Of a stretch of 64,000 bases of DNA, positions 25,441 to 34,958 are shown piece after piece. The position numbers were made by a program, and so were the translations under genes. The stretch is taken from contig NZ_BMGG01000011.1 in assembly GCF_014640075.1 (NCBI RefSeq), forward strand, positions 186,432-250,431. Reading direction: 5' to 3'. The stretch's first letter is position 1; every line of letters begins with the position of its first letter. A model generated the notes under the pieces. It was not told the DNA's origin and did no database searches. It was given only the letters and a program-made list of their open reading frames with translations. Source of the DNA: Chelatococcus reniformis (GTDB taxonomy: Bacteria; Pseudomonadota; Alphaproteobacteria; Rhizobiales; Beijerinckiaceae).

Positions 25441-26174
25441 ATCGCGATCGGTGAGGACAGACCGGCGGCGATAGCCTTGATGCGGCTGTACAGCGCCGCC
25501 CACTCGTTGTCGCTGAGCCGGCGGTTATAGAGGGCATAGAAGAACACGTCGCAGTCGCCGGCAAAGCTGGCGTAGCCGGCGCCGACCCGGATGTTCTTGC
25601 CGTTGGTGACGCGGGCGTTGAAGCCGCCGGCGTGGTTTCCGCTGGTCTTCGCGCCGGTCGTCATGTTCCGGATCGCCTGCGCGGCATTGTCGAAGTCGAA
25701 GCCGAGGAAGTTCCAGTTGCCGGGCGTCGCCGCGACATCGATCGTGTGCCCTTGCGTCGTGCTGCCGTCCGTCGTCGCCGCATTGCCGCGGATCACGGTC
25801 GTGCTGGTGACGTAGAGCGTCGATCCTGCCGCCGCGCCGCTGCCATTGAAGGTGCCCATGAAGATGGGCTGGCTCGACTGCGAGGTGTTCGCCGTGGTCG
25901 AGCGCGCCGCCACTGCGTAGGAGGCCACCGCCAGGTCGACCTGCGGCAGCTCGAGCGCGCTGTTGGGGCCATCGAAGCTCGCCCAGAAGGGACTGAAGGT
26001 GGGCGTGCCCACGATGGCGCCGTCGGCGAGGCCGCCGCGGGCCAGGTTGCGCACGGTCTGGTCGGCGCCGCCGCCCGGAAAGCCAAGGGCGAGCAACCCG
26101 TCCTCGACGGGGGCGCGGAAGGCGCGTGCGTTCGGCAGGTAGGACGCTTGGTCGACGGTCAGCACTCCGCCCAT
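25437..26174 (-). CDS. Tail-associated lectin-like protein
   Basis: This 245-residue protein has GGLADGAIVGTPTFSPFWASF, strand-rich repeats (GSGAAAGSTLYVTSTTVIRG) and CDVFFYALYNRRLSDNEWAAL. The final block is the usual end of a concanavalin-like (LamG-type) lectin domain. Such proteins sit at the tail tip and bind host glycans. It directly follows the large fibre gene. Confidence 0.6.
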   Translation of the reverse strand: MGGVLTVDQASYLPNARAFRAPVEDGLLALGFPGGGADQTVRNLARGGLADGAIVGTPTFSPFWASFDGPNSALELPQVDLAVASYAVAARSTTANTSQSSQPIFMGTFNGSGAAAGSTLYVTSTTVIRGNAATTDGSTTQGHTIDVAATPGNWNFLGFDFDNAAQAIRNMTTGAKTSGNHAGGFNARVTNGKNIRVGAGYASFAGDCDVFFYALYNRRLSDNEWAALYSRIKAIAAGLSSPIAI

Positions 26175-26183
26175 GGGATCCTC

Positions 26184-28088
26184 TCAGACAACGTTGGCGA
26201 TGAAGGCGGCGACGCGCTGGGCCATCTGGTCCCGGTTCTCGCCGCTGGGATGGGTGGGGTCGGCAACCGTGGCGGTGATGGCGCCGGTATCGCCATTCAT
26301 GGTGCCGCTGGTGAGGTAGCCGACGTCCTGGGACATGTGCGCCCAGACCGAGACCAGGTGCAGGTTGGCATCGCTCGCCTGCCGCGCCTCGACGATGCGG
26401 ATGAGCGCCTGGGTCAGCGGCATGTGAAGGTCGCTCCAGCGGGCATCGTCGAGCGTCACCCGCGGCACGCCGGTGAAGCCGACGCCGATCGGCACGGTCG
26501 GCAGCGTGGCGCGGATGCTGTCGAGCATCACGGCGAGGCCGTACTCCACCCGCGTCAGCAGCTCGGCCGTCGAGGTGCTCTCGAGGATGTCGTTCATGCC
26601 GAGCTGGATATAGATGACGGTCGGGTTCTCGACGTGGATCTTGGGGTCGGCGACCCCGGCAAAGCGGGAGATGAAAAAGCCGAAGTCGAAGACGTATGGG
26701 ATGCCGCCGATGGTCACGATCCTGGCCGGATCGTCGCCGCCGGTGGCGAGGCGCAGATAGGGGTTGATCTGCCGCTTCTGGTCCTTGGTCATGGCCGCAT
26801 AGGCCGCCTCCGACCCGGCCGCCAGGATGCTGGCGACGTCCGCATCCATCGACCGGCCGGTGAAGTCGTCGAAGGCCCATCCCTCCCGACATTCGCCGAA
26901 CGGGCCGGTCTCGGCCAGATTGTCTCCTGAAGCCGTCCCCTTGAACGTGCCGACGAAGGTTGGGTTGAACCCCCAGGCCGTCAGCCGGTCCGCCACGAAC
27001 TTGCCCAGCGCCCGGTTGCCGATCGAGTCGGCGAGGAGGAGCACCTTGGGCGCCGGCGAACCGCTCACCGGCACCACCTTGCGGCTGACGGCCAGCGGCA
27101 CCTGGTAGAAGGGGATGGTGTCGAAGCGCCGCACGGTGATCTGCGCCGTGGTCGCCAGCAGCATGTCGGCGTCGATGAGGATCTGCTCGCCCGACGTTCG
27201 CCACCAGCCGGCCAGCGGCTGATCCGGCCGGGTCGAGAAGGTGACCAGGGCCGTTGCCGCATCGCGGCGTCCCTTCAGCATGGACCGGACCTGGAGCGGG
27301 ATGATCTCGCCGGAGACGACGAACAGCTCGTGGCCATAGAGCGGCGTCACGTCCGGCGGCGTCGGCGGCAAGAGCGAGGCCTCTACGACATCGAGCCGCC
27401 GCTCCAGCGCCAGGCGGAAGGCGACCTGCACATCGCCGCCCGCGGTGATGTAGAAGGGGCTGAACCCGTTCGGATCGGTGATCCAGATGGTCCCGTCGTC
27501 GCCGATGCCGAAGTTCCAGCGCACCGCCTGACCGTCGAAGCCACGCTGGAGCAGGCTCGCCAGCACAAAGCCGAACTTGTTCACGATGTCGAGCAGCGGG
27601 CCGCCTTCCGCAACGATGCCACCCGATACGACAGGCACCTTGGCGCCATCGACGACGATCTCCATGGGGGATAGGCGCGCGTCCAGGGCGGTCACGGTGG
27701 CGGTGCTGACCTGGATCCATGGTGTCGCGGGGTTGTCCGGAGTGGTGCGGGCATAGGTGCCGTTGTTCGTCCCCACAGGATCGGCGATCACCTGCCCGAT
27801 GAGGGCCGTGGTGTTCTCTTCCAGCTCGTCGAGCGTGTTGCAGATGACGCCGTTGCCGGCGGCTGCCGAGGTCGCCGTGTCGAATGCGAGCTGGGCCTTC
27901 TGGTCGACCGCTTCGATGGCCTCGCCCGACACGACGGCTCCCACTTCCAGCGCAGCGACCTTGGGATCGAGCTGGTTGACCCTGTCGACGACCGCGTTCG
28001 TCTTCTGAAACGATTTGCGGATGTCGTCGCCGGACAAGTCATTTGGAAAGAACCCGACGTCGATCTTCGGTAGATCAGCCATGCGCAT
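26184..28088 (-). CDS. Tail fibre/spike with SGNH-type esterase domain
   Basis: This 634-residue protein has an N-terminal helical attachment region (LPKIDVGFFPNDLSGDDIRKS, then a coiled coil) and a C-terminal SGNH hydrolase-like domain. Block I is KVLLLADSIGNRALGKFV (catalytic Ser in ADS). YIQLGMNDILE carries the conserved Gly-x-Asn block, and DARWSDLHMPLTQAL the His-containing end. It probably deacylates surface polysaccharide during adsorption. An alternative start is ATG 28082. Confidence 0.75.
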   Translation of the reverse strand: MRMADLPKIDVGFFPNDLSGDDIRKSFQKTNAVVDRVNQLDPKVAALEVGAVVSGEAIEAVDQKAQLAFDTATSAAAGNGVICNTLDELEENTTALIGQVIADPVGTNNGTYARTTPDNPATPWIQVSTATVTALDARLSPMEIVVDGAKVPVVSGGIVAEGGPLLDIVNKFGFVLASLLQRGFDGQAVRWNFGIGDDGTIWITDPNGFSPFYITAGGDVQVAFRLALERRLDVVEASLLPPTPPDVTPLYGHELFVVSGEIIPLQVRSMLKGRRDAATALVTFSTRPDQPLAGWWRTSGEQILIDADMLLATTAQITVRRFDTIPFYQVPLAVSRKVVPVSGSPAPKVLLLADSIGNRALGKFVADRLTAWGFNPTFVGTFKGTASGDNLAETGPFGECREGWAFDDFTGRSMDADVASILAAGSEAAYAAMTKDQKRQINPYLRLATGGDDPARIVTIGGIPYVFDFGFFISRFAGVADPKIHVENPTVIYIQLGMNDILESTSTAELLTRVEYGLAVMLDSIRATLPTVPIGVGFTGVPRVTLDDARWSDLHMPLTQALIRIVEARQASDANLHLVSVWAHMSQDVGYLTSGTMNGDTGAITATVADPTHPSGENRDQMAQRVAAFIANVV

Positions 28089-28150
28089 GCGCGCGCCAAT
28101 GCGCGCCCTCTGGAGCGTGGTTGGTCATGAGGAGGAGCAGGAGCCTGGGC

Positions 28151-29440
28151 TCAGTAGTAGAAGCCGGTGGTGGCATCGCCCGCGAGCGAGCCCGGGTAGA
28201 AGCTGGCGCCCCCGCCCGACGACGAGACGATGCCGCCCTCGGCCGCCAGGTAGCGCTTGCCCACCACCACACCGCCGTTCACGAAGGTGGCGCCGTTGAG
28301 CCGCACGATGCCGGCGAGGAAGGACGAGACGAACGCCACCGACACCGGCAGCGTCGCTGCGGTGATGTTGATGGTTGGCGGGTCGGCCTCGTCCCAGACC
28401 ACCGACGACACCGAATCCGCCGAGATGGCCGCATTGCGGCTGGCCGTCGAAGTGAACTGGATGCTGCCCGCCAGGGTGACCGTCGAGGACTGCTGCGCCA
28501 GGATGTTGGCGAGTGGTGCTGCGCCGAAATCCACGCCTTTGACCCGGGCCAGGGCGTTCCGCGATGCGACGAGGCCATAGGAGCTGGCCGCAGTCGAAGT
28601 GATAGCAACGCCCAGCATGTTGACGTCGGTGCCGCGCAAGACCTCGACGCAGCCGCGGCGGCCGGCCGGAAGCGAACTTATCGCAAACGTGGGGTTGCCG
28701 GTCCCGACGATGTCGAGGCCGATCTGCAAGCTGTCCGCGACCCAGCCGGGGTAGGTGCCGGCCGCCACGAACACGGCAAGGCGATTGGCGCCGACGAACC
28801 GCCGCGCGAATGAGGTGACGCCGTCCATGTTCGCAAAGGCATGGTCCGGCGTGTTGGCCTGGCCGTCGTTGTCGTTGCTGCCGTCCGGTCGAACGTAGAC
28901 GGTTGCGCCGAGCGGCAGGAACGACGGCGTCTCCGAATAGAGCACCGTCAGCAGCACCCAGGCCAAGCCGTTGAAGCAAACGCACGGCACCGAGCCGAGC
29001 GGGAAGTCCCCCGGAAGGGGCACCTGACCGCGGAAGGTCTTGACCGGATAGGCGCCGAGGCTGTTGACGTTGATCTGGTCGAAGGCGACGCCGCCGATGC
29101 TGATGTCGACCCGCAGCACCATGCCGATCATGTCGGCGATGGTCGTCGGCGCCGGGTCCAACGAGACCGCCAGGACACCCCCAGAGACGCCCCAGCCAAT
29201 GCCGCCGGCAAAGGCCGGCACATAGTTCATGCGCTGGCTGCGGACACCGCGCGCGACCTGGAGCAGGTCCGTACCCGACCGCGCGATGCGCGACTTGTCG
29301 ATGACGCCCACCAGTTCGCGCAGCGGATGCTCGAGCGAGCGGCCGCGCGGGATTGCTCCCTCGACGCCGGTCGCCGGGTTGGCGTCCGGATAGCCGGCGT
29401 TGGTGTCGCCTCCGTCGTTGAAGGGCGAGACATAATCCAT
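28151..29440 (-). CDS. Tail fibre protein, beta-helix type
   Basis: This 429-residue protein has VYVRPDGSNDNDGQANTP, the opening typical of right-handed beta-helix fibres and pectate-lyase-like spikes. Strand repeats such as VNMLGVAITSTAASSYGLVAS follow. The N-terminal part (LEHPLRELVGVIDKSRIARSG) would join it to the baseplate. It lies between the YmfQ-like baseplate protein and the esterase fibre. Confidence 0.7.
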   Translation of the reverse strand: MDYVSPFNDGGDTNAGYPDANPATGVEGAIPRGRSLEHPLRELVGVIDKSRIARSGTDLLQVARGVRSQRMNYVPAFAGGIGWGVSGGVLAVSLDPAPTTIADMIGMVLRVDISIGGVAFDQINVNSLGAYPVKTFRGQVPLPGDFPLGSVPCVCFNGLAWVLLTVLYSETPSFLPLGATVYVRPDGSNDNDGQANTPDHAFANMDGVTSFARRFVGANRLAVFVAAGTYPGWVADSLQIGLDIVGTGNPTFAISSLPAGRRGCVEVLRGTDVNMLGVAITSTAASSYGLVASRNALARVKGVDFGAAPLANILAQQSSTVTLAGSIQFTSTASRNAAISADSVSSVVWDEADPPTINITAATLPVSVAFVSSFLAGIVRLNGATFVNGGVVVGKRYLAAEGGIVSSSGGGASFYPGSLAGDATTGFYY

Positions 29441-29456
29441 TCTCAGCTCTCAGCTT

Positions 29457-30134
29457 TCACGGGGTGACGGCGCCCAGGTCGAGCACGAAGTCGGTGTGCG
29501 CCGGCTTGTAGCGGCGGTAGATGCAGTCGATGTCCGTCGCGAGCGCGCCTTCGGGCACCTCGAGCACGCGAACCGTCCAGACGAACCGGATCTCCGGCGG
29601 CCCGATCTCCCAGCGCCAATCGCCGTCGGCGTCGCGGGTGTCGCCGCACTGCGAGAGCCCGGCCATAAACGGTGCGTGCTCGGTGATGCGGAGCCGGTAA
29701 CCGAGTGCCGCGGCGATGCCGGTGAAGAAGCCGCGGTCCTGGCGGCCGACGAAGGTCATCTTGACCACCAGCGCCTGGCGCCGATCGTCCTCGGTCTGGG
29801 GCTCGACGACGCAAGGATCGGGAAGCCCGAAGGCCCTCTCCCAATCCGGCAGCATCTCGTCCGCGTAGCGCGGATCGCTCTCGATCTGGAGCAGATCGGC
29901 AGCCCGGCCATCGACCAGGCCCCAGGTCTGCGCCAGCCCGGCGACGAGTTGCATCAGCACCGACTCGGGATCACGTGGCCACGCCACGCCCACCGGCAGC
30001 AGGTTGGCCAGCGCCTCGGCATAGTCATCGCCGGAGCGGCGCCAGAACTTGGTGCCGTCGTCGCTATCGACGAAGTCGGCCGTCAGCTGGACCGACGAGC
30101 TGAACAACTCGCCGGCGGCAGTGATCCAGGGCAT
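29457..30134 (-). CDS. Mu gp48/YmfQ-like baseplate protein
   Basis: This 225-residue protein matches the YmfQ (DUF2313) family: YAEALANLLPVGVAWPRDPES, DPRYADEMLPDWERAFGLPDPC and DDRRQALVVKMTFVGRQ. It is part of the tail tip next to the J-type baseplate protein. A C-terminal CIYRRYKPAHTDFVLDLG end is also typical. Confidence 0.85.
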   Translation of the reverse strand: MPWITAAGELFSSSVQLTADFVDSDDGTKFWRRSGDDYAEALANLLPVGVAWPRDPESVLMQLVAGLAQTWGLVDGRAADLLQIESDPRYADEMLPDWERAFGLPDPCVVEPQTEDDRRQALVVKMTFVGRQDRGFFTGIAAALGYRLRITEHAPFMAGLSQCGDTRDADGDWRWEIGPPEIRFVWTVRVLEVPEGALATDIDCIYRRYKPAHTDFVLDLGAVTP

Positions 30135-30144
30135 GGCGCGCTGC

Positions 30145-31233
30145 CTACGCCGGCCAGGTGATCGTGCCGGGCACGGCCATGTGTCCCGGCGACGGCATCA
30201 CGTGATCGGCCATGTCGAGATCGAAGTTGTCGACGCCGGGCGTCGCGTAGATCGCTGCGGAGACCCACTCCGAATAGATCGTCTGGGCGCCCTGGCTGAT
30301 GCCGTTCAGGCTGAAGGCCGGCCGTGCCCGCTCGCGCAGCATCGCCGCCACGTTGGCCGTGATCGCTGCGCGGATCGCCGAGGTGTCCGGGTTGAGGCTG
30401 TCGAGCGTGAAGTCGACCGGCTCCGGCACCGGCGAGAGCACGAAGAAGTCCTTCACGGCGACGGGCCGCACCGCGTCGAGCTGCTCGGCGACGTAGGCGA
30501 TGTCATCCGCCGTCGGAAAGCCGCCTGTTCCCGCGCGCAGCTCGTCCATCATGAACCGCACGGTCACCGTGCCCATGCCCATCTCGAGGGGCGAGCACCA
30601 GGCGCGCGTCACGCCCGGGATCTCCAGCGCCCACTGCACATAGTCGTGCGCCGCGCCGCCCATCGGCGGCATGCGGATACGCGCCAGCACGCGGGCCCGC
30701 AGATCGTCGTCGGCCTCCGCATCGGTGCCGCCGGTCATGGCGACGACGAGCGCCTGGCCATCGATCAGCGGCGGCGGCTCGTAGAGGTTCAGCGTGGCGC
30801 CGACATCGCGATTGCCTACCGTGCCGGCCGTCAGGGCGCGCACCGGCGCCTGCGTCGGCCCGGGTCCGAGCGTGATCGGGTCGAGCGTCTCATACTCGAC
30901 GGAGCCGCTGGCGAGCCGCGTCGCCTCCGGCACGATGGTGCCCTCGGTTCCCGTGAAGGAGACGAGGCCGCCGGCGAAGGTCGGCGTCTTGCGGCCGCCC
31001 AGCCAGATCCGGCCGTGCCGGTCCAGCCATTCGGATTCGGCGGTGTCGGGCAGCAGCTGGCCCGAAAGCCAGGACAGGTACAGGAACACCAGCGTCGCAA
31101 GGCCCGCGTCGGCATCCGACAGCACCCGCAGCACCGAGTTCGGCACCGACGCGTCGGCGCCCGGCAGGAACGCTGCGATGTGGTCGCGGTTCAGCCGGCG
31201 CAGGTCCGCCAGCTTCGGCACATCAAAGGGCAT
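30145..31233 (-). CDS. Baseplate J-family protein (Mu gp47-like)
   Basis: This 362-residue wedge protein has SEWLDRHGRIWLGGRK, then SFTGTEGTIVPEATRL, then ALTAGTVGNRDVGATLNL, then DDDLRARVLARIRMPPMGG. This is the full order of the baseplate J family. It joins tail fibres to the hub and changes shape during contraction. Confidence 0.93.
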   Translation of the reverse strand: MPFDVPKLADLRRLNRDHIAAFLPGADASVPNSVLRVLSDADAGLATLVFLYLSWLSGQLLPDTAESEWLDRHGRIWLGGRKTPTFAGGLVSFTGTEGTIVPEATRLASGSVEYETLDPITLGPGPTQAPVRALTAGTVGNRDVGATLNLYEPPPLIDGQALVVAMTGGTDAEADDDLRARVLARIRMPPMGGAAHDYVQWALEIPGVTRAWCSPLEMGMGTVTVRFMMDELRAGTGGFPTADDIAYVAEQLDAVRPVAVKDFFVLSPVPEPVDFTLDSLNPDTSAIRAAITANVAAMLRERARPAFSLNGISQGAQTIYSEWVSAAIYATPGVDNFDLDMADHVMPSPGHMAVPGTITWPA

Positions 31234-31236
31234 GGG

Positions 31237-31731
31237 TCAGGCCTGGATCCCGTTCCATAGGTCGGCGTATCGCAGCTGGATCGCCGGCAGCGGGCCGCGG
31301 TGGAGCGTGGCGACGATGTCGATGCGATCGGTGCCGACGCGCTCGGCGACAACGTCGACCTTGCTGGCGATCCTTCGATCGACGAACGGTCGCAGCGCCT
31401 CGCGCGCGTAGGCCTCGGCCTTGGCCAGCGTCGACCCCTGTCGGGCGGCAACGCCACGGATAGCGGTGCGCGCCAGGAGCCAGAGCCGGGAGCCGATCGG
31501 CCAGCCGTCGTGGATGGTCTCGGCGTCGACGTCGCCCCACCAGCCGCGGCGGTCGTTGTCGTCGAGGCCCGGCAATTCGTCGTCAGGCGATGCAAGTCGG
31601 TCGGTGCCCAAGGCCACGGTGACCGCCGTTGCCAGCTCCTGCGTCGTGTCGAGCTCGCCGGCTGCCGTCAGCAGCAGGTCGAGCGTCACCGCCTCGGGCG
31701 TGATGATGGTGACGAGACGCGCGTCGGTCAT
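31237..31731 (-). CDS. Mu gp46-like baseplate protein
   Basis: This 164-residue protein has DNDRRGWWGDVDAETI and PIGSRLWLLARTAIRG, hallmarks of the gp46 family, and an AYAREALRPFVD segment. It overlaps the V-type spike gene by ATGA, a coupled baseplate operon. Confidence 0.88.
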   Translation of the reverse strand: MTDARLVTIITPEAVTLDLLLTAAGELDTTQELATAVTVALGTDRLASPDDELPGLDDNDRRGWWGDVDAETIHDGWPIGSRLWLLARTAIRGVAARQGSTLAKAEAYAREALRPFVDRRIASKVDVVAERVGTDRIDIVATLHRGPLPAIQLRYADLWNGIQA

Positions 31732-32267
31732 GCCAGCGGCTCGCCGGTGTTCCCACCGCCCGGCTGCACGCCGTCGTGCCGGTGCGTGGCGTCGATCATG
31801 CGGCCGTTGTGCTTGACGTAGCCACCGGTGATGTCGACGCCGTCCTTGCTCACCTTGAAGGAGACGCCTCCGATCTGGACGGTGATGCTCTTGGTGTCGG
31901 GTGCGCTGATCACGATGCCATCCCGGCCGATGTGGACGCGCTGGCCCTGATCATCGTGGAGCCCGGTTTCGCCTGGTTGCAGCCCGGTCGGCCGGTGCCG
32001 GCGGTCGGCAACGCCGAGCACGACAGGGTGGTCGGCCGAGCCGCCGAGATTGGCGACCAGCACCTCGGCCTCCTTCCCGTCCTTCGGCGCCAGGGGGACA
32101 GAATAGGAGCCGTACGGATGCCAGTGCTCGACGTTCGTGATCCGCTCGCCGAAGCGACCGCGGATCTCGAGCTCCTGCATCTTGGTGTTGTCGCTCGCCT
32201 TGACCAGCGTGCCACGGAAGACGCCGCTGTAGCTCCGGCCGGCGAGATCGTCGAAGTCCGTTCGCAT
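31728..32267 (-). CDS. Baseplate assembly/spike protein, gpV type (Mu gp45-like)
   Basis: This 179-residue protein has an OB-like N-terminal part (MQELEIRGRFGERITNVEHW, then YGSYSVPLAPKDGKEAEV) and a C-terminal beta region (GVSFKVSKDGVDITGGYVKH). It forms the membrane-piercing spike at the tail tip. ATG 32267 overlaps the upstream stop; longer frames read through unrelated sequence. Confidence 0.85.
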   Translation of the reverse strand: MRTDFDDLAGRSYSGVFRGTLVKASDNTKMQELEIRGRFGERITNVEHWHPYGSYSVPLAPKDGKEAEVLVANLGGSADHPVVLGVADRRHRPTGLQPGETGLHDDQGQRVHIGRDGIVISAPDTKSITVQIGGVSFKVSKDGVDITGGYVKHNGRMIDATHRHDGVQPGGGNTGEPLA

Positions 32268-33448
32268 CAGGTTGTCGTCTCCGGCTGCGCCTGGCTGGCG
32301 CCAGGGCTGTAGCTGCTCCCGCCATCCACGGGGGCGAACTGGAGTTTCCATGCGGCGTCGTTGACGAACTCGATGTCGGTCGTCGTACCGCCCTCGTTGC
32401 TCTGCTTGTAGGTGACCGACCAGACGCGCAGCTGCATCTCGCCCCCCTCGGTCGGGAACAGGGTCGGCGACTTCACCGCGACGGTGTCGCCGAGCTCCCA
32501 AAGCCCGCTGCCGTACGGCTTCAGCCAGCCCTGCAAGGTGATGGTGGCGCGAAAGGCGGCCGCCTGGATGGCCGCCACCTCCATGTTGACGCGGTTCTGC
32601 GTCTCCTTCTGGCTCGCCGCGCCCTCGGCCAGCACGATCCGCTTGCCGTCGACGCCGCCGGAGACCTGCGCCCGGGCCGAACGCTCCGACGGCACCTTGC
32701 CGAACAGGCTGTCCGATCCGGGCTCCTGCGAGCGGCCGATGACCTCGTTGACGCTCGGCAGTTGGATCGAGCATTGGCCAGCCAGGATGTTGCGCCCCTC
32801 TTCGATCAGGGCGCCGGAGCCGGACGCCTGGGGCTCGCCCGCGACGATCGTGCCGTCCGCCTCGGTGCTGAGCCATAGGCCGCGCCGGCGAGCCAAGCGC
32901 GAGAGAAAGCCGAAAACGGTCTCGCCGTACTGCGGGAGGACATTGCGGAACGGGTCGTTGGCGCCGTCCGGCACCTTGCCCATGCGGAAGCCGATGCCGT
33001 GCTTGCCGAGCACCGAGTTGGCGATCCCCTCATAGGTCGTGTTCCGGTACTGCCGCGGCTCGACCGAGACATCCATGAACGGCGCCGCCTTGCTGTAGCC
33101 GTCGACCTGCACCGCGTGACGGCCGGCGTCGAAGGCCACCTGACGGTTGAGGATGTAGCCCTCCTTGATCACCAGCTTGCCGGCGAGGGCGATGTCGACG
33201 CGGTCGCCCGGCTTCAGCCGGAGGCTGGCGATGATGTTGCCTTTGCGGTCGCCCGGCTCGGCGATGATCAGCCGGAAATTCCTAAAGACCCCCGTCTCCA
33301 TGCCGTACTGGACGATTACAACCATCCAGTCGCGGTAGACGCCGGAGGTGGTGCGGACCTCGCACAGCAGCGGCGCGGCCGCGCCGGTAGCAGGCGCAGC
33401 AGCGCTCCCGCCGGACTTCGGCGGGTTGGGAACGGGCGCATCTGCCAT
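32267..33448 (-). CDS. Tail hub protein, gpD type (Mu gp44-like)
   Basis: This 393-residue hub has RLKPGDRVDIALAGKLVIKEGYI, YRNTTYEGIANSVLGKHGIGF and ETVFGFLSRLARRRGLWLSTE. It links the tail tube to the spike. The N-terminal 25 residues are Pro/Ala-rich linker, not seen in all members. Confidence 0.87.
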   Translation of the reverse strand: MADAPVPNPPKSGGSAAAPATGAAAPLLCEVRTTSGVYRDWMVVIVQYGMETGVFRNFRLIIAEPGDRKGNIIASLRLKPGDRVDIALAGKLVIKEGYILNRQVAFDAGRHAVQVDGYSKAAPFMDVSVEPRQYRNTTYEGIANSVLGKHGIGFRMGKVPDGANDPFRNVLPQYGETVFGFLSRLARRRGLWLSTEADGTIVAGEPQASGSGALIEEGRNILAGQCSIQLPSVNEVIGRSQEPGSDSLFGKVPSERSARAQVSGGVDGKRIVLAEGAASQKETQNRVNMEVAAIQAAAFRATITLQGWLKPYGSGLWELGDTVAVKSPTLFPTEGGEMQLRVWSVTYKQSNEGGTTTDIEFVNDAAWKLQFAPVDGGSSYSPGASQAQPETTT

Positions 33449-33450
33449 GG

Positions 33451-34122
33451 TCAGGCCGACAGCGCCCGCCCACGCATGGGCATGAAGGCCGGATGGATGA
33501 CCCGGTTCTCGGCAATGAGCTCGTCGGCTCGCGAGCCGTCGCCGTAGAGCCGATTGGCCAGCCAGAGCGCCGGGCGCGTCGCCGGCAGCGAATAGCCGAG
33601 CATGCGCGGCAGCGGCCGGGCCCGCGTGGTCAGATCGCGGATCACCGCCGCGTGCAGGCCCACCAGCGCGCGATAGCCCTCATGGTCGCCGTCGTCGGAT
33701 GCGGCCAACTCGGCCGCTTCAAAGCTGGCGTTAAGCTGATCGCGATAGGTGTCGACCTCGGCGCGGCTCTTGGGCTCGAGCGTGGCGACCAGATAGGACT
33801 GCCAGGCAAGCGACAGGCGCACGAACGACGTCAGCACGATGGCCGCCGGCGTCGACGACGGCGAGTTCAGCAGCGCCGACGTCCGCACCCGCCCCCATCC
33901 GTCGAAGCCGATGCCGGCGTTGAGCGCGTAGACGAAGCAGTCGCCCATCGCCGAGATGGCCGTCGCGTCGAGGATCCGCGCCGCGGCATTGGTGCTGAGC
34001 GCGCCGGTGGCGCGGCGCAGGTCCGCCGCCGCATCGGACGTTGGCAGCGTCGCCGCATCCACCAGCAGCGGCAGCAGCGCACGCAGCAGCGTCGCGGCCT
34101 CGTTGACCTCGGATTGCTTCAT
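33451..34122 (-). CDS. C-terminal part of a split gpN-type DNA circularisation/tail protein
   Basis: This 223-residue helical protein ends in LYGDGSRADELIAENRVIHP, the end seen in Mu gpN-type proteins before PAFMPMRG. It begins with its own ATG overlapping the stop of the N-terminal part by four bases. Together the two make about 383 residues, versus roughly 490 in Mu. No linking domain is visible. Confidence 0.65.
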   Translation of the reverse strand: MKQSEVNEAATLLRALLPLLVDAATLPTSDAAADLRRATGALSTNAAARILDATAISAMGDCFVYALNAGIGFDGWGRVRTSALLNSPSSTPAAIVLTSFVRLSLAWQSYLVATLEPKSRAEVDTYRDQLNASFEAAELAASDDGDHEGYRALVGLHAAVIRDLTTRARPLPRMLGYSLPATRPALWLANRLYGDGSRADELIAENRVIHPAFMPMRGRALSA

Positions 34123-34601
34123 CCTACGTTCGCCCTCGCCAGCCCGGCATCGCCGTTGCGCTTGATCGTGTCGGCCGCGCTGGTCGCCTGCCCCATCAGC
34201 AGTTGCTGCGTCGCTTCGCCGATGCGCGTGCCCATGGCCGATCCTGTTTCGACGAAGGTGCAGTCGAAGGTGGCCATGCCGCCTTCCCCACGGCGCTCGG
34301 TCCGATTGGACGCCTCGCAGACGCAGTTGAGCTCGCCCATGGTCGGGTGAACAAGCAGCCCGGGGCCTTCCGCATTGAAGGCGGCCTCGAGCGCGTCGGC
34401 CTGGTCGTTGTAGTCGCCGCCGAGCAGGTAGCAGGTCACGCCGAAGCGCTTGGCCCGCCGCCCCATATCCTCGGTCGATGGATCGTCCCGCTTCGGGAAT
34501 TCGAACAGCACGCTGCGTCGACCTCCTGTGCGGCCCGCCGTCTCGACATGAAACGGCACGCCGCGGAACGACGCCGGCAGGAGATCGTCACGCCAGGTCA
34601 T
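34119..34601 (-). CDS. N-terminal gpN-type DNA circularisation domain protein
   Basis: This 160-residue protein opens MTWRDDLLPASFRGVPFHVE, followed by GGRRSVLFEFPKRDDPSTED and LGGDYNDQADALEAAFNAEG. This is the DNA_circ_N domain of the Mu gpN family, whose members act in the tail/baseplate. The coding sequence stops soon after the domain, and a coupled ORF continues the remainder. Confidence 0.82.
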   Translation of the reverse strand: MTWRDDLLPASFRGVPFHVETAGRTGGRRSVLFEFPKRDDPSTEDMGRRAKRFGVTCYLLGGDYNDQADALEAAFNAEGPGLLVHPTMGELNCVCEASNRTERRGEGGMATFDCTFVETGSAMGTRIGEATQQLLMGQATSAADTIKRNGDAGLARANVG

Positions 34602-34621
34602 GTCGCATCCTCTATCGCCTC

Positions 34622-34650
34622 TTGACAGTTTGTAGTTTATAAACTACGTT
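34622..34650 (+). promoter_or_regulatory. Promoter and palindromic operator of the toxin-antitoxin pair
   Basis: A consensus -35 (TTGACA, 34622-34627) is followed by a perfect 16-base palindrome, GTAGTTTATAAACTAC (34632-34647), just upstream of the toxin ATG. Such palindromes bind the antitoxin for autoregulation. Confidence 0.75.
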
Positions 34651-34655
34651 CAATC

Positions 34656-34958
34656 ATGCTTAAGCAGACCGAAACCTTCAGCAAATGGCTCAAGAAGCTG
34701 AATGACAGCAAGGCTTCGGCTGCAATCGCCGCCCGCCTGTTGCGGCTTCAGAGCGGCCTCACCGGCGACGCCAAGCCGGTCGGATCCGGCGTCAGCGAGT
34801 TGCGCATCCACTATGGCCCTGGATACCGGATCTACTTCCGGCGCCGCGGCGCACAGATCATCATCCTGCTGTGCGGCGGCACAAAGAGCACCCAGCAGGC
34901 CGACATCGCCCAGGCCATCAAGCTGGCGAAGGAATGGAAGGACGACGACGATGGCTGA
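34656..34958 (+). CDS. RelE/ParE-superfamily toxin (HigB-like)
   Basis: This 100-residue protein contains FSKWLKKLNDSKASAAIAAR, VGSGVSELRIHYGPGYRIYF and IILLCGGTKSTQQADIAQAI, the full fold of the addiction-module killer subgroup of RelE toxins. They usually cleave mRNA at the ribosome. The toxin precedes the antitoxin, the HigBA order, and the genes overlap by eight bases. Confidence 0.9.
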   Translation: MLKQTETFSKWLKKLNDSKASAAIAARLLRLQSGLTGDAKPVGSGVSELRIHYGPGYRIYFRRRGAQIIILLCGGTKSTQQADIAQAIKLAKEWKDDDDG

